Source: Rhizobacter sp. Root1238
GTDB taxonomy: Bacteria > Pseudomonadota > Gammaproteobacteria > Burkholderiales > Burkholderiaceae_C
Assembly: GCF_001425825.1 (NCBI RefSeq)
Contig: NZ_LMDM01000011.1
Coordinates: 1 to 64,000 of the forward strand
Length of the DNA stretch: 64,000 nucleotides
Reading direction: 5' to 3'
Both the position numbers and the translations under genes were made by a program. This document shows, piece by piece, positions 1-11,441 of the stretch (positions within the stretch are counted from its first letter, which is position 1; every line of letters starts with the position of its first letter). The notes below the pieces were generated by a model. The model worked only from the letters and a program-made list of their open reading frames with translations. It had not been told where the DNA came from and did not search any database.

Positions 1-200
1 CAGCACCGCCGTCCTCGCAGCGATCGCCTCGTTCTTCGTCTTCGTCTTGCTTGGCATACATGCTCCTGGTCGTCATGCTATGCCTCGCACACAAAATTAC
101 CAGCACCGCCGTCCTCGCAGCGATCGCCTCGTTCTTCGTCTTCGTCTTGCTTGGCATACATGCTCCTGGTCGTCATGCTATGCCTCGCACACAAAATTAC
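1..200. repeat. Perfect 100-bp tandem duplication
   Basis: Bases 1-100 and 101-200 are identical at every position; the second copy ends just before TGACAGG at 201. Further copies may lie left of the window. Because 100 is not a multiple of three, each copy shifts the reading frame by one. One frame of the unit reads as a hydrophobic segment (AAIASFFVFVLLG) and another as an Arg-rich string, so copy number decides which peptide is fused to the downstream membrane segment. It could be a real slippage or recombination duplication, or an assembly artefact at a contig edge. Confidence 0.95.
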
Positions 201-352
201 TGACAGGCTCTGCCGTCTTGTTGGTGCTGATCATGGCAGCAGGCCTCGTCGTCTACTTTTCCTTCGTCTTCGGTCGCACAGCGAAGATCAAGCTGGAAAT
301 CAGCAAAACAAAACAGCAGATCGAGATAGCTTCAGGCGATCAGGCCAAGTAG
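2..352 (+). CDS. Partial small membrane protein running through the duplication
   Basis: This frame is open from the left edge to the stop at 350-352. The part after the duplication looks like real protein: a hydrophobic helix (AVLLVLIMAAGLVVYFSFVF) followed by a charged tail ending in KQQIEIASGDQAK, like a small inner-membrane protein with a cytoplasmic tail. Upstream of about base 200 the frame crosses both copies of the 100-bp repeat and reads as an unlikely Arg/His-rich peptide, so the original N-terminus was probably different. The family is not recognised and the true start is unknown; the gene may be broken by the duplication. Confidence 0.35.
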   Translation, partial: STAVLAAIASFFVFVLLGIHAPGRHAMPRTQNYQHRRPRSDRLVLRLRLAWHTCSWSSCYASHTKLLTGSAVLLVLIMAAGLVVYFSFVFGRTAKIKLEISKTKQQIEIASGDQAK

Positions 353-443
353 CCTCATGCTTGGCAACCCGAGCTATGCCGTGCGACAACATCTCGCGGT
401 CAGCGTGCCGGCCAGCTTGCGCGAGTGACGCATAGGCCACAGG

Positions 444-1274
444 ATGCAACAAGGAGTTGAATGGGGCCTGTGGATCGCAGGCATGGGCCTGCTAGTCGCC
501 GCTGCCAAGTTTCTCGACGACTATCACATCAAAGCTGACACGAAGACGAAAACCAGAGATGCGCTCGTGCGCGCGTTCATTTTTCTTGACCGCCCGACAG
601 TCCTCAACGTTCCTGCGGTCGCCTATCACTTCGTCGCGCTCCGATTGAGCCGACGCTTCGGTCCATTCGGATGGATACTCTTTTGGATCGGCTGCTACAT
701 CGCGGTTGTTGCTACGTTTTACCTTGGGCGGCGCGTACTGGAGCCGAATTGGGACTATCCGATTCCTCGCTACGCCATAACGTGGATCGATAGCGCCTAC
801 TGGGCTTGCTTCATGCTCTTCGCAGTAGGAACAGCCAGCGCAAGTTACTTTCTCGTCGTTTTTCTTACGAGACGGTGGAACAAATCCACGTCGCTGCTCG
901 GACAAGGGTCGTTCATGCTTCTTGCGGTCGCACTCCTTCTGACTGCTGCTGCGACCACTCTCATTGGGTTCCTCGTGTTTGGCGCTCTAAACCCCGACTC
1001 CGGCCTGCCGGTCGTGGGAGGTTCAGGCGCAGCGCTCGGAAATCCGATCTTCCTTTTGATCCTTACCGTGCTGTGTCTCTGGCATTTGGTCTTCCTAAGC
1101 GCGGCGATGATTGCGCTAACGTTGTTTCGCGCCACATATTTACTTGCCCACAAGTCCATCTCCTCTGTAATCGATGCTGCCTCAGATCCAAAGATCTCTC
1201 CCTTTCAGTACCTTGCGACGATGCTCGCCCTTTTGGGGCTTGCTTTCAAAGTCGTCGAAGAGCTTCTGAAGTAA
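444..1274 (+). CDS. Six-helix integral membrane protein of unknown function
   Basis: A 276-residue protein with about six hydrophobic segments, near residues 7-22, 75-95, 117-140, 155-182, 202-228 and 254-272. A soluble basic stretch (about 25-70) lies between the first two. No catalytic or transport motif is recognised. Base composition and codon use are AT-richer than the surrounding Burkholderiales genes, which suggests accessory DNA. It lies 91 bases after the small membrane ORF on the same strand and may be co-transcribed with it. The ATG at 444 is the first good start. Confidence 0.7.
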   Translation: MQQGVEWGLWIAGMGLLVAAAKFLDDYHIKADTKTKTRDALVRAFIFLDRPTVLNVPAVAYHFVALRLSRRFGPFGWILFWIGCYIAVVATFYLGRRVLEPNWDYPIPRYAITWIDSAYWACFMLFAVGTASASYFLVVFLTRRWNKSTSLLGQGSFMLLAVALLLTAAATTLIGFLVFGALNPDSGLPVVGGSGAALGNPIFLLILTVLCLWHLVFLSAAMIALTLFRATYLLAHKSISSVIDAASDPKISPFQYLATMLALLGLAFKVVEELLK

Positions 1275-1463
1275 ACGACAACCCGCCTTTTGCACGCAGT
1301 TATTTCCTGTCGAGCGTAATTCATTCATGGGCGGTCATTTCCATCCGCTACGGCTAGTGCAGACAACAATCGCCACTTCCACGTCCCCGTTTGGTTGGCG
1401 ACCCGGAAGCTGCCCTTGACGAGTGTCTGCTGGTGGCCGAACGCGTCTGTTGCAGGCTGCGCA

Positions 1464-1757
1464 CTATCTGGTTGCTTCGATGGCTGAAGCGAGTGCAGCA
1501 CCAACTATGCGGCGGGTCTTGTACTCGTCGACAAAGTAGTTGATTCGATTCGCCAGGTGCTGCATAGAGAGCCAGCCCAGTCCGTGGTAGTCGAGAATCT
1601 CCCCATCGTTCAGCTTGATGAGGCACTCATAGCTCACCAAGGACGACTCGCAGGCAACAAGTATGTGGAGGCTGCCGTTCACGTCACGCAGCAAGTGCCA
1701 CCGGCTGTCGTCGGTGTGATAGTCGGCTTTGGGCGGTTCGACAACTTTCACGTTCAA
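1464..1757 (-). CDS. Hypothetical protein, 97 aa
   Basis: A compact soluble protein with natural-looking composition, including a WHLLRDVNGSLHILVACES segment and a C-terminal helix-rich tail. No family is recognised and there is no signal peptide or membrane segment. The frame has no ATG. A TTG at 1757, about eight bases after an AGGT sequence, or a GTG at 1751 would have to serve as start. It is convergent with the membrane protein ending at 1274. The surrounding bases are less GC-rich than the core genes, so it may be part of the same accessory patch. Confidence 0.5.
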   Translation of the reverse strand: MNVKVVEPPKADYHTDDSRWHLLRDVNGSLHILVACESSLVSYECLIKLNDGEILDYHGLGWLSMQHLANRINYFVDEYKTRRIVGAALASAIEATR

Positions 1758-2050
1758 CAGACTACCTGAAAGCGGTCACCCGCGAGAGACCGCAACTGGC
1801 CGTCCTGGACCGCTGGGCCCAGGCAAAGGAGCGGTCGCTCAGTGATGGTCATTCGCCGCCGTCGCGCTTGAGGCTCTGAGGGACTGGAAACAGATGCAAA
1901 CCGTCCGTTGACCTTCGGCGCTCGAGCAGCCTCGCCGATCATTTGCCGACAATCGAGCACGCCGTCAATGTCGCCCGAACCTGCCATTCAGGTCGCTGCC
2001 TACGCGGGAGCGATTGTGTACTCGTCGTCGCCCGCTGCCACCGGCGTCGA
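1758..2050. other. Intergenic, no gene recognised
   Basis: About 290 bases between the hypothetical gene and the alpha/beta hydrolase. The ORFs crossing it have shadow-like, Arg/Ser-rich compositions and no motif. I see no tRNA, repeat or clear terminator here. Confidence 0.5.
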
Positions 2051-2944
2051 TCAGCCATGCGCGAAGAATCGGGCCAGTTCCTCGGCGGTCTGCCCTGGCC
2101 GTTCCTCCGGGAAGAAGTGCCCGCCCTGTACAGGGTGACCGCGGACGTCGTCGCACCACTGGCGCCAGAGTGCCAGCGGTCCTCCTTCGTCTTCGTACCA
2201 ACTGCCGAGGCCGCCTTCGGCGCTCCACAGCGCAAGCACGGGGCAGGCGATTCGTCGACCTGCTGCCAAATCGGCTCGATCGTGTTCGCGGTCGATCGTG
2301 GCAGCGGCTCGATACTCTTCGCAGATGGCATGTGCATGGTCGGGGTTCGCGAGCGACTCAACATAGGCCGTACGCACGTTTGCAGGGAAGGTATTTCCCG
2401 GCGTGCCCCATTGGGTCAATGCGTTCTCAACGACGGCTGCCGCGGCCGCTTCAAGAATGCGCTCCGGCAATGGCGCCGGCTGCGCGAGCAACGACCAAGG
2501 CCAGAATGCCATGGCGAGTCGAGCATCTGCTCTGCTCCACGCAGTTTCGGTTGGTAGAACGTCGAGCACGGCGAGCATTTCTACATGTAGGACATGGTCC
2601 AGCGCCATCCGGTATGCGACACGGCCTCCGCGGTCGTGCCCTGCTACGGAGAATCGCCGAAATCCCAGCCGCTCCATGACGGTCACCATGTCCTGCGCCA
2701 TGACACGCTTCGAATACGGCAAATGATCGGGGGACGAGACCGGGCATCCGCTGTCGCCATAGCCGCGAAGGTCGGGGCAAACCACCGTGAACCTCTCCTC
2801 GATAAACGGCAGCACGCTGCGCCACATGAGGCGCGTCTGCGGGAAGCCATGCAAGAGGAGAAGTGGTGGGCCGGAGCCTGACGCTTGCCCGGAGATGCTG
2901 GCCTCGCCGGTGGCGATCTGGAAGGTGTTCTGGACGGATCCCAT
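2051..2944 (-). CDS. Alpha/beta hydrolase, haloacetate dehalogenase-like
   Basis: This 297-residue alpha/beta-hydrolase-fold enzyme resembles fluoroacetate/haloacetate dehalogenases (DehH1 type). Visible elements are the HGF oxyanion motif (His32-Gly33), PDLRGYGDSG (58-66), the nucleophile elbow GHDRGGR with Asp104 as predicted nucleophile, and Arg105 and Arg108 in the positions that bind the substrate carboxylate. Asp128 and His276 (GGHFF) complete the triad. The halide-binding Trp-His-Trp of the fluoroacetate enzymes reads Trp148-Pro149-Trp150 here, so fluoride handling may be lost. The longer reading frame upstream is only truD antisense; the ATG at 2944 begins the homologous protein. It is divergent from truD. 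Confidence 0.8.
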   Translation of the reverse strand: MGSVQNTFQIATGEASISGQASGSGPPLLLLHGFPQTRLMWRSVLPFIEERFTVVCPDLRGYGDSGCPVSSPDHLPYSKRVMAQDMVTVMERLGFRRFSVAGHDRGGRVAYRMALDHVLHVEMLAVLDVLPTETAWSRADARLAMAFWPWSLLAQPAPLPERILEAAAAAVVENALTQWGTPGNTFPANVRTAYVESLANPDHAHAICEEYRAAATIDREHDRADLAAGRRIACPVLALWSAEGGLGSWYEDEGGPLALWRQWCDDVRGHPVQGGHFFPEERPGQTAEELARFFAHG

Positions 2945-3112
2945 GAGGCTTCCTGCTCCCGCGCCATGCGACAAGGCTGCGGTTATACCGGAAGCCAAGG
3001 TCCCGGACCGGGTTGATGAATCGCCCCGGATATCGAGGCATGCGGGCAGCGAGAGAATCACGGCCTGGACAGCCCGTCCCTTTCCCATACAGCTGGTCCC
3101 ATCCGACTGCTC

Positions 3113-4126
3113 ATGACCGACGCTCCCTACACGACCTTGCCGCAGTGGCCCAACGCTTATGCGCCCAGCGGCGCCAGCGCCACCCTGAAACTCCGCAACG
3201 AGGATTTCATCGTGACCGAACTGCCGCTGCAGCTGCCCTCCGGTGAGGGCGAGCACATCTGGCTGGACATCGAAAAGAACGGTGCCAACACCGCTTTCGT
3301 CGCCCAGCAGCTGGCCGAGGCCGCCGGCGTGCAGGAAAGGGACGTGGGCTATGCCGGCCTCAAGGACCGCCACGCCATCACCCGTCAATGGTTCAGCATC
3401 TACCTGCCGAAGGGCGAGACGCCCGACCTGGCCCGGCTTCAGCATCCGGAATTCAAGGTGCTGGGTCAGAGCCGCCACGTGAAAAAACTGCGCCCCGGTG
3501 ATCTGAAGGGCAACCGATTCCGCATCGTGCTGCGTGACGTGACCGGCGACCGCGACGCCGTCGAGGCCAATCTGAAGGCTGTTGCATCACATGGCGCGCC
3601 CAACTACTTCGGCGCTCAACGTTTCGGCCACGACGGCGGCAACGTCGAGCAAGGCAGGGCCATGCTGGCGCGTGAAATCCGCGTGCGCAACCCGAAGAAG
3701 AAGGGCATCTACCTGTCGGCGGTGCGCTCCTTCGTCTTCAACGAAGTGCTGGCGCTGCGCATTCAGCAGGGACTCTGGGGCAAGACGCTGCCCGGTGACG
3801 TGATGGATGAGGCGGGCCGGCCCACCGGACCGCTCTGGGGACGGGGCCGCGTGATCGCCACCGATCAAGCGCAGGCCCTCGAAAATGGAGTGGCCGAACG
3901 CCACGCCACCTTGTGCGATGGCATGGAACACGCCGGCCTGGATCAGGAGCGCCGCGCCCTGGTGGCGAGCCCGGGGGACATGTCATGGGAATGGCCGCAA
4001 GCGGATCAACTGGTGCTCACGTTCTCTTTGCTCGCCGGGAATTACGCCACGTCCGTTCTGAACGAAATCCTCCGCACCACGGAGCCTGACCGGCACACGG
4101 AGAGCGAGCCTGCGGCGGTCGAATGA
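3113..4126 (+). CDS. truD: tRNA pseudouridine(13) synthase TruD
   Basis: TruD isomerises uridine 13 to pseudouridine in the D-arm of tRNA-Glu and some other tRNAs. The 337-residue protein has the family signature GYAGLKDRHAITRQWFS at about 79-95, with Asp85 as the catalytic aspartate, and the NYFGAQRFG motif of the family. Length is normal for bacterial TruD (E. coli about 349). The C-terminal tail (EPDRHTESEPAAVE) is a short disordered extension. It is monocistronic here, divergent from the hydrolase and convergent with the sensor kinase gene ending at 4150. Confidence 0.95.
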   Translation: MTDAPYTTLPQWPNAYAPSGASATLKLRNEDFIVTELPLQLPSGEGEHIWLDIEKNGANTAFVAQQLAEAAGVQERDVGYAGLKDRHAITRQWFSIYLPKGETPDLARLQHPEFKVLGQSRHVKKLRPGDLKGNRFRIVLRDVTGDRDAVEANLKAVASHGAPNYFGAQRFGHDGGNVEQGRAMLAREIRVRNPKKKGIYLSAVRSFVFNEVLALRIQQGLWGKTLPGDVMDEAGRPTGPLWGRGRVIATDQAQALENGVAERHATLCDGMEHAGLDQERRALVASPGDMSWEWPQADQLVLTFSLLAGNYATSVLNEILRTTEPDRHTESEPAAVE

Positions 4127-4149
4127 CGGTGTCCCTCAACGGGGGTGAT

Positions 4150-7014
4150 TCAGCCCGAACGAGGATCTGATCGCGGCGCGAGGCTTTCCTTCACCAGCGT
4201 CGCCAGCGCCCGCACCTGGTACTCGTTCGCGAGGCGCCGCACCCGGTCGGCGAACGGCCGGTAGCGCGCCTCGGCCTGCGCCAGGCGCTCGGCCTCGTCG
4301 CAGATCGCCGCCATGTTGCCGGCCAGCGTCAACCGGTGCAGTTCCTGCAGTTCATCGGCGGCCGGAATCGACTCCGGCGCCAACGGCTCGCCTTCCGCCG
4401 GCGCCGCCGCCGCATCGCCCTCCCCGTCGCGGTAGAGCCAGGTCAGGTCGAGCAGCTCGCCCATCTGCCGCAGCAGGCTCTCGCGGCGCACCGGCTTGGC
4501 CTCGAAGCCGTTGCCGCCGGACGCGACCCACTTCTGCCGGTCCTCGGCCGTCACGCTGGCCGAGATCGCGATGATCGGCACCTCTTTCAGGCTCGCGTCC
4601 GCGCGGATGAGCCGGGTGGCCTGCAGCCCGTCCATCACCGGCATCATCATGTCCATCAGGATCAGGTCCGGCCTCTTGGCCTGCGCCCGCGCGATCGCCG
4701 TCTGGCCGTTGTCCGCCTCGTCGATCTGGAAGCCGAGCAGCCGCAGCAGCCAGGCCAGCATCTCGCGGTTCTCGGCAATGTCGTCGACGATCAGCACGCT
4801 GCGCGGCGCGCCGGCATAGCCGATCGCGGTGCGCTCGACGCGCGCGGTGCCGGCCACCGTCTGCGGCACCTGCACCGCCAGCTCGAACCAGAACACGCTG
4901 CCCTCCTCGGGCACGCTGCGCACCAGGATGTCGCCGCCCATCATGCGCACCAGCTGCCGGCTGATCGACAGGCCCAGCCCGCTGCCGGCCACCCGGCGCG
5001 CCGCGTCATGCACCTGCGCGAACGGCTGGAACAGCCGCTGCAACTGCCCGGCGTCCATGCCGATGCCGGAATCGCAGACCTCGAAGCGCAGCCGGGCCCG
5101 GTCGTCTTCCACGCCGAGCAGGTGGACGATCAGCTGCACCTGTCCGTGATCGCTGAACTTGACGGCGTTGCCCAGCAGGTTCAGCAGCACCTGGCGCAGC
5201 CGCCGCTCGTCGATCTCCATCGCATCGGGCAGCTCGCCGTGGATCTCCAGCGCGAATTCCAGGTTCTTCTGCCGCGCCTTGATGCGGATCAGGTCGCCGA
5301 TCATCCCGAAGAAGCTGGCCGGGTGGACCGGCGCCGTCACCAGGTCGAGCCGGCCGGCCTCGATCTTCGCGATGTCGAGGATGTCGTTGATCAGCATCAG
5401 CAGGTGCTCGCCGCTGCTCTGGATGGTCTTCAGCCCCGCCGCCTGCTGCTCGTCGAGCGTGTTGTCCAGCCGCAGGATCTGCGTGTAGCCGAGGATGCCG
5501 TTCAATGGCGTGCGCAGCTCGTGGCTCATGTTCGCAAGGAACGTGGTCTGCGCGCGCTGCGCCGCGATGGCCGCGTCGCGTGCCGCGGTGAGCTGCTGCT
5601 CGGCGGCGCGGCGCAGCGTCGCGTCGCGCACTACCAGCACGCGCAGCGCGCCCTCGCCGTCGGCCCCCTCCTGCACCGACATCCGGCTCACCGACACCTC
5701 GACCGGGAAACGCCGCTCGCCGTGCTGCCCCATCGCGCTGCGGGGCAAGGCCTGCTCCACGTCGAGCGGCGGGTCCAGGTCCGACAGCAGATCGCCGACC
5801 ACCAGCCCGGCCGGCTGCGGTGCCGCCCGGCCGAACATGCGCTCGCCGGCCGGGTTGAGCTGCAGCACGCGCTCGCCGCGCACGACCAGGATGCCGTCGG
5901 CCGTGTGGTCGATGATGGCCGCGAGCCGCTGCTGCTCGATCTCGAGCGACGCCCGCGTCTGCGCCAGCTGCCGCCGGTCCTCGAGGAAGCGCTCGACCGC
6001 GCGCGCCATGCCGCCGATCTCGTCCTCGCCCTGCACCGGCACCGTCACCGGCCCGGTCATGCGCCCGTTCCCCGCCAGCGCCTGCGGGTGGTCGCTGCGC
6101 AGGTGCTGGCTCACCTCCTGCAGCCGGCCGATCACATGGTGGCCGAGGAAGACCCGCGCCACTGCGACCGCCGCCAGCACGCTGCCGATGAACAGCGCGA
6201 AGATCCAGCGCTGGTGGCGCTCGGATGCCTCGACCACCTGCTGCACCGCCTCGCGGTACGCGGTGGCCGACGCGGTCGACCAGGTGCCGGCCGCCGCCCC
6301 CATGGCCTGCGACTGCCGCCTGATCTCGTCGCGCAGCCCGGTGATCACCCGCTGCTGGCCGATCAGCTTGTCGCGCATCGCGAACAGCTCGCGCACGTCG
6401 GCCGCCAACCCCGGCTGCCGCGCCGCCGGGCCCATCAGCGCCGGCAACCGTGCGTTCAACGCCTCCAGCTCGTCGGGCCGGGTCGCGCCGCGCAGCTGGT
6501 ACAGCAGCGCCAGCAGCGGCAACCGGTCGGGCGGGGCCGGCGCCTCGGGCCGGCCGAAGCGTTCTTCCATCAGCGCCCGCCAGCGCAGCTCGGTGTTCAG
6601 CGAATCCTCGCGCAGCTGCGTCGCGACGTTGGCCGAGTTGCGCAGCAGCTGGCTGGCCTGGTGCAGGTCGAGCACCACCAAGTCGCCATTGGTGGTGCTG
6701 ATCTGCGTCACGATCGCATCGAAGTTGCGCAGGTGCGCTTCCATGCGCTCGAAGCTGCCGTGCAGCGCGATGCCGGTGTCGGCATGGATCAGCTGCGACG
6801 CATCGAGCGCGATGGTCGCGGTTTCGGCCACCAGGTCCTGCGCCAGCCGCACGCGCAGCAGGCGCTCCTCGGCCAGCTGCCGCGACGCGACGGCCACCTC
6901 GCGCACGGCGTACAGCGCAAAGATGCCGCCGGCCCCGAAGATCAGCGCCAGGCCGGCCAGCGCGAGCGCGAACTGCCGCCGAAGCGAGTGAGGCAACAGT
7001 TGGCGCCGCTTCAC
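4150..7014 (-). CDS. Hybrid sensor histidine kinase, TorS-like
   Basis: A 954-residue membrane sensor kinase. Order: TM helix (about 16-36), a long helical periplasmic sensor (about 38-268), second TM (269-290), HAMP (291-350), PAS-like domain (360-470), HisKA with phospho-acceptor His498 in NMSHELRTPLNG, HATPase_c (about 600-715) and a receiver domain with acidic VDD (743-745) and phospho-acceptor Asp788. The tail (about 880-945) is helical and could be a degenerate HPt. The GTG start at 7014 lies 20 bases after the stop of the binding-protein gene and a GGGACGG sequence precedes it. The paired periplasmic binding protein and helical sensor resemble TorT/TorS. No separate response regulator is nearby. 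Confidence 0.88.
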   Translation of the reverse strand: MKRRQLLPHSLRRQFALALAGLALIFGAGGIFALYAVREVAVASRQLAEERLLRVRLAQDLVAETATIALDASQLIHADTGIALHGSFERMEAHLRNFDAIVTQISTTNGDLVVLDLHQASQLLRNSANVATQLREDSLNTELRWRALMEERFGRPEAPAPPDRLPLLALLYQLRGATRPDELEALNARLPALMGPAARQPGLAADVRELFAMRDKLIGQQRVITGLRDEIRRQSQAMGAAAGTWSTASATAYREAVQQVVEASERHQRWIFALFIGSVLAAVAVARVFLGHHVIGRLQEVSQHLRSDHPQALAGNGRMTGPVTVPVQGEDEIGGMARAVERFLEDRRQLAQTRASLEIEQQRLAAIIDHTADGILVVRGERVLQLNPAGERMFGRAAPQPAGLVVGDLLSDLDPPLDVEQALPRSAMGQHGERRFPVEVSVSRMSVQEGADGEGALRVLVVRDATLRRAAEQQLTAARDAAIAAQRAQTTFLANMSHELRTPLNGILGYTQILRLDNTLDEQQAAGLKTIQSSGEHLLMLINDILDIAKIEAGRLDLVTAPVHPASFFGMIGDLIRIKARQKNLEFALEIHGELPDAMEIDERRLRQVLLNLLGNAVKFSDHGQVQLIVHLLGVEDDRARLRFEVCDSGIGMDAGQLQRLFQPFAQVHDAARRVAGSGLGLSISRQLVRMMGGDILVRSVPEEGSVFWFELAVQVPQTVAGTARVERTAIGYAGAPRSVLIVDDIAENREMLAWLLRLLGFQIDEADNGQTAIARAQAKRPDLILMDMMMPVMDGLQATRLIRADASLKEVPIIAISASVTAEDRQKWVASGGNGFEAKPVRRESLLRQMGELLDLTWLYRDGEGDAAAAPAEGEPLAPESIPAADELQELHRLTLAGNMAAICDEAERLAQAEARYRPFADRVRRLANEYQVRALATLVKESLAPRSDPRSG

Positions 7015-7034
7015 GGAGCAACCGTCCCGCGGGG

Positions 7035-8192
7035 TCAGCGTTTCCAGATCCGCTTGTAGGCGTCGCGGTAACCGTTGTCGGGGTCGTACAGCATGCGCGA
7101 GCCGCCTTCGCAGGCGATGTTCTCCGAGGTGACCAGGCGCGGCGGCGCGACGAAACCGCTGGTCGGCTGGTGCGCGAACAGCCGGTTCAGCTCGTCGACC
7201 GTCTGCCAGCCTTGCTGGTTCAGCGGATCGGCGGCAGTCGCGGTCTGGAACGACTTGGCCGCGATGCGCAGGAAGGCCGACGAGCTGCCGTCGCCGCCGG
7301 AGATCAGCCGCACGCCGGCGCCGGGCTGCTGCGCGGTGATCAGCGCCGGCACCATGTAGTCGAAGTAGATGTCGTTGACGGCCAGCGCATGCGTCAGGCG
7401 CTTGCCGTAGCGCTGCAGCAGCTGGGCGGTGACGGCGGCCATGCGCGAGCCGGTTTCTTCCATGCCGACGTCCAGCATCTCGAGCACCTGGCACTCCTTG
7501 CAGGCGCGCACCACCTCGGCCATCGCATGCGCCTTGGTCATCGCCATGCCGAGCTTGGAGTCGGTGAAGATCACCACGCCGGCCCGCCCGCCGGCGTCGA
7601 TGATCGCCTTCGAGGCCGCCATGCGCGCGACCAGCAGCGGATCGCTGGTCACGTTGGTGCGCACCGGCGTGCCGGCGATCGGGCCGGGCCACGGGTTCGC
7701 ATGCCAGCTGACCAGCACGATGCCGCGCCGCTCGAACGGCGTCAGGTCGTAGGGGCCGTAGCCCTTGGTCGACGAGCCTTCGAGCGTCAAACCGCCCATC
7801 AATGCGATGCCGTCGGGGTGGAAGGCCATCACCTCCTGCATGACCTTGTCGCGGTTGGCGACGATGCCGCCGAGGTCGAACACCTTGACGTTCCAGCCGA
7901 TCGCAGCGGCCGCCTCGCGCAGGCCCAGCGAAGCCGCCAGCACGCCGCCGTTGCGCAGGTCCTCGATCACCATCGCGATGGACTTGCCGGGCTGCGCCGG
8001 CGGGCCGGCATCGACGCGGGGCTCGTCGCCGCAGCGCACCGCCGACGCGACCACCTGCTGCGCCTCGGCCAGCGGTGCTGCGGCCCGGGCTTTGCCGGCG
8101 AAGGGCGGTGTCGCGAGCGCCGCGGCGGCCACCATCGTCAGCATCAGGGCGCGCACGCTGGCGCGGACTTCGATCAGCGTTCGAATCCTCAT
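7035..8192 (-). CDS. Periplasmic sugar/ligand-binding protein (TorT/LacI-type fold)
   Basis: A 385-residue exported solute-binding protein. The N-terminus has an Arg-rich n-region and a hydrophobic core (ALMLTMVAAAALATPPFAGKARA) typical of a Sec signal peptide. The body has the alternating pattern of periplasmic binding proteins of the LacI/RbsB fold, such as SIAMVIEDLRNG, DGIALMGG, and LTHALAVNDIYFDYM. The start is the ATG at 8192, preceded at ideal distance by AGGAGGT. No permease or ATPase genes accompany it; the only partner is the hybrid kinase 20 bases downstream. I infer it is a sensory co-receptor rather than a transport component. Ligand unknown. Confidence 0.82.
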   Translation of the reverse strand: MRIRTLIEVRASVRALMLTMVAAAALATPPFAGKARAAAPLAEAQQVVASAVRCGDEPRVDAGPPAQPGKSIAMVIEDLRNGGVLAASLGLREAAAAIGWNVKVFDLGGIVANRDKVMQEVMAFHPDGIALMGGLTLEGSSTKGYGPYDLTPFERRGIVLVSWHANPWPGPIAGTPVRTNVTSDPLLVARMAASKAIIDAGGRAGVVIFTDSKLGMAMTKAHAMAEVVRACKECQVLEMLDVGMEETGSRMAAVTAQLLQRYGKRLTHALAVNDIYFDYMVPALITAQQPGAGVRLISGGDGSSSAFLRIAAKSFQTATAADPLNQQGWQTVDELNRLFAHQPTSGFVAPPRLVTSENIACEGGSRMLYDPDNGYRDAYKRIWKR

Positions 8193-8281
8193 GAGACACC
8201 TCCTGTCAAGGCAGTCCACCCCGGATCGCCGGCGCCGCGAGATATCGCCGCGCGTTCGACAAGTCGCTTATCGGCTCTCGG

Positions 8282-8304
8282 CAGACCCCGCACAAGAGGG
8301 TCTG
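8282..8304. other. Short hairpin in intergenic region
   Basis: CAGACCC and GGGTCTG form a perfect 7-bp stem around a 9-base loop. It lies between the start of the binding-protein gene and the end of ypeA. There is no T-tract, so an intrinsic terminator is doubtful; it could be an operator or simply an RNA hairpin. Confidence 0.3.
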
Positions 8305-8356
8305 TCCGAGGGTCAAAATGTCAGGGGGTGCCGGCCGGTGGTGGCCGCAGGCGCGC

Positions 8357-8785
8357 TCAGTCGTCGCGCTCGAGCCGCTTGCCCATGCTCATCACGTCGT
8401 CTTCGGAGAAGCCGAGGCTCTCGTAGAACGCGATCACCGCGGTGTTGCCGCGACGGATCTGCAGGTTGATCTTCGGGCAGCCGCGCTCGCGCAGCCGCAG
8501 CTCCGCCCAGTCGACCAGCGCGCGGCCGAGGCCGCCGCGCTGCAGCTGGGGCGCGACGGCGAGGTAGTTGATCCAGCCGCGGTGGCCGTCGTAGCCGGCC
8601 ATCACGCTGCCGACCACGTCACCGTCGCACTCGGCCACCGCGAACAGCTCGGGCTGCTCGGCGAACTTGCGCGCGATGTCTTTCGACGGGTCGTTCCACG
8701 GCCGGGTCAGGCCGCAGGCCTGCCACAGCGCGATCACGGCCGGTTCGTCCTCGCGCCGGCACGGCCGGATCCGCCAACCCGGCAT
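8357..8785 (-). CDS. ypeA: GNAT family acetyltransferase YpeA
   Basis: A 142-residue single-domain N-acetyltransferase closely patterned on E. coli YpeA. It has the conserved LTRPWNDPSKDI and VMAGYDGHRGW segments, the acetyl-CoA pyrophosphate-binding loop QRGGLGRAL (about 83-91) and the C-terminal FYESLGF motif. The in vivo substrate of the family is unknown. The ATG at 8785 lies two bases after the alaS stop codon, so the two genes are co-transcribed and probably translationally coupled. Confidence 0.88.
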   Translation of the reverse strand: MPGWRIRPCRREDEPAVIALWQACGLTRPWNDPSKDIARKFAEQPELFAVAECDGDVVGSVMAGYDGHRGWINYLAVAPQLQRGGLGRALVDWAELRLRERGCPKINLQIRRGNTAVIAFYESLGFSEDDVMSMGKRLERDD

Positions 8786-8787
8786 GT

Positions 8788-11397
<2,610 letters not shown>

Positions 11398-11441
11398 CCG
11401 GTTCTTTCTCGGTTGGCTGGGGCTGGCTCGGGGAACCGGCG

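Noticed and set aside
2945-3478. N-terminal extension of the alpha/beta hydrolase frame
   Set aside because: It runs antisense through the start of truD and has no hydrolase homology; the conserved protein begins at the ATG at 2944.
4336-7059. A 907-codon plus-strand ORF antisense to the hybrid kinase
   Set aside because: Composition is His/Arg/Gln-rich with no motif; it is a high-GC shadow of the kinase frame. The same applies to long antisense ORFs at 9271-11448, 42997-47199 and 51535-56361.
7015-8199. N-terminal extension of the kinase frame over the binding-protein gene
   Set aside because: The extension is Arg-rich shadow sequence; the binding-protein frame has a signal peptide and a perfect Shine-Dalgarno, so the kinase must start near 7014.
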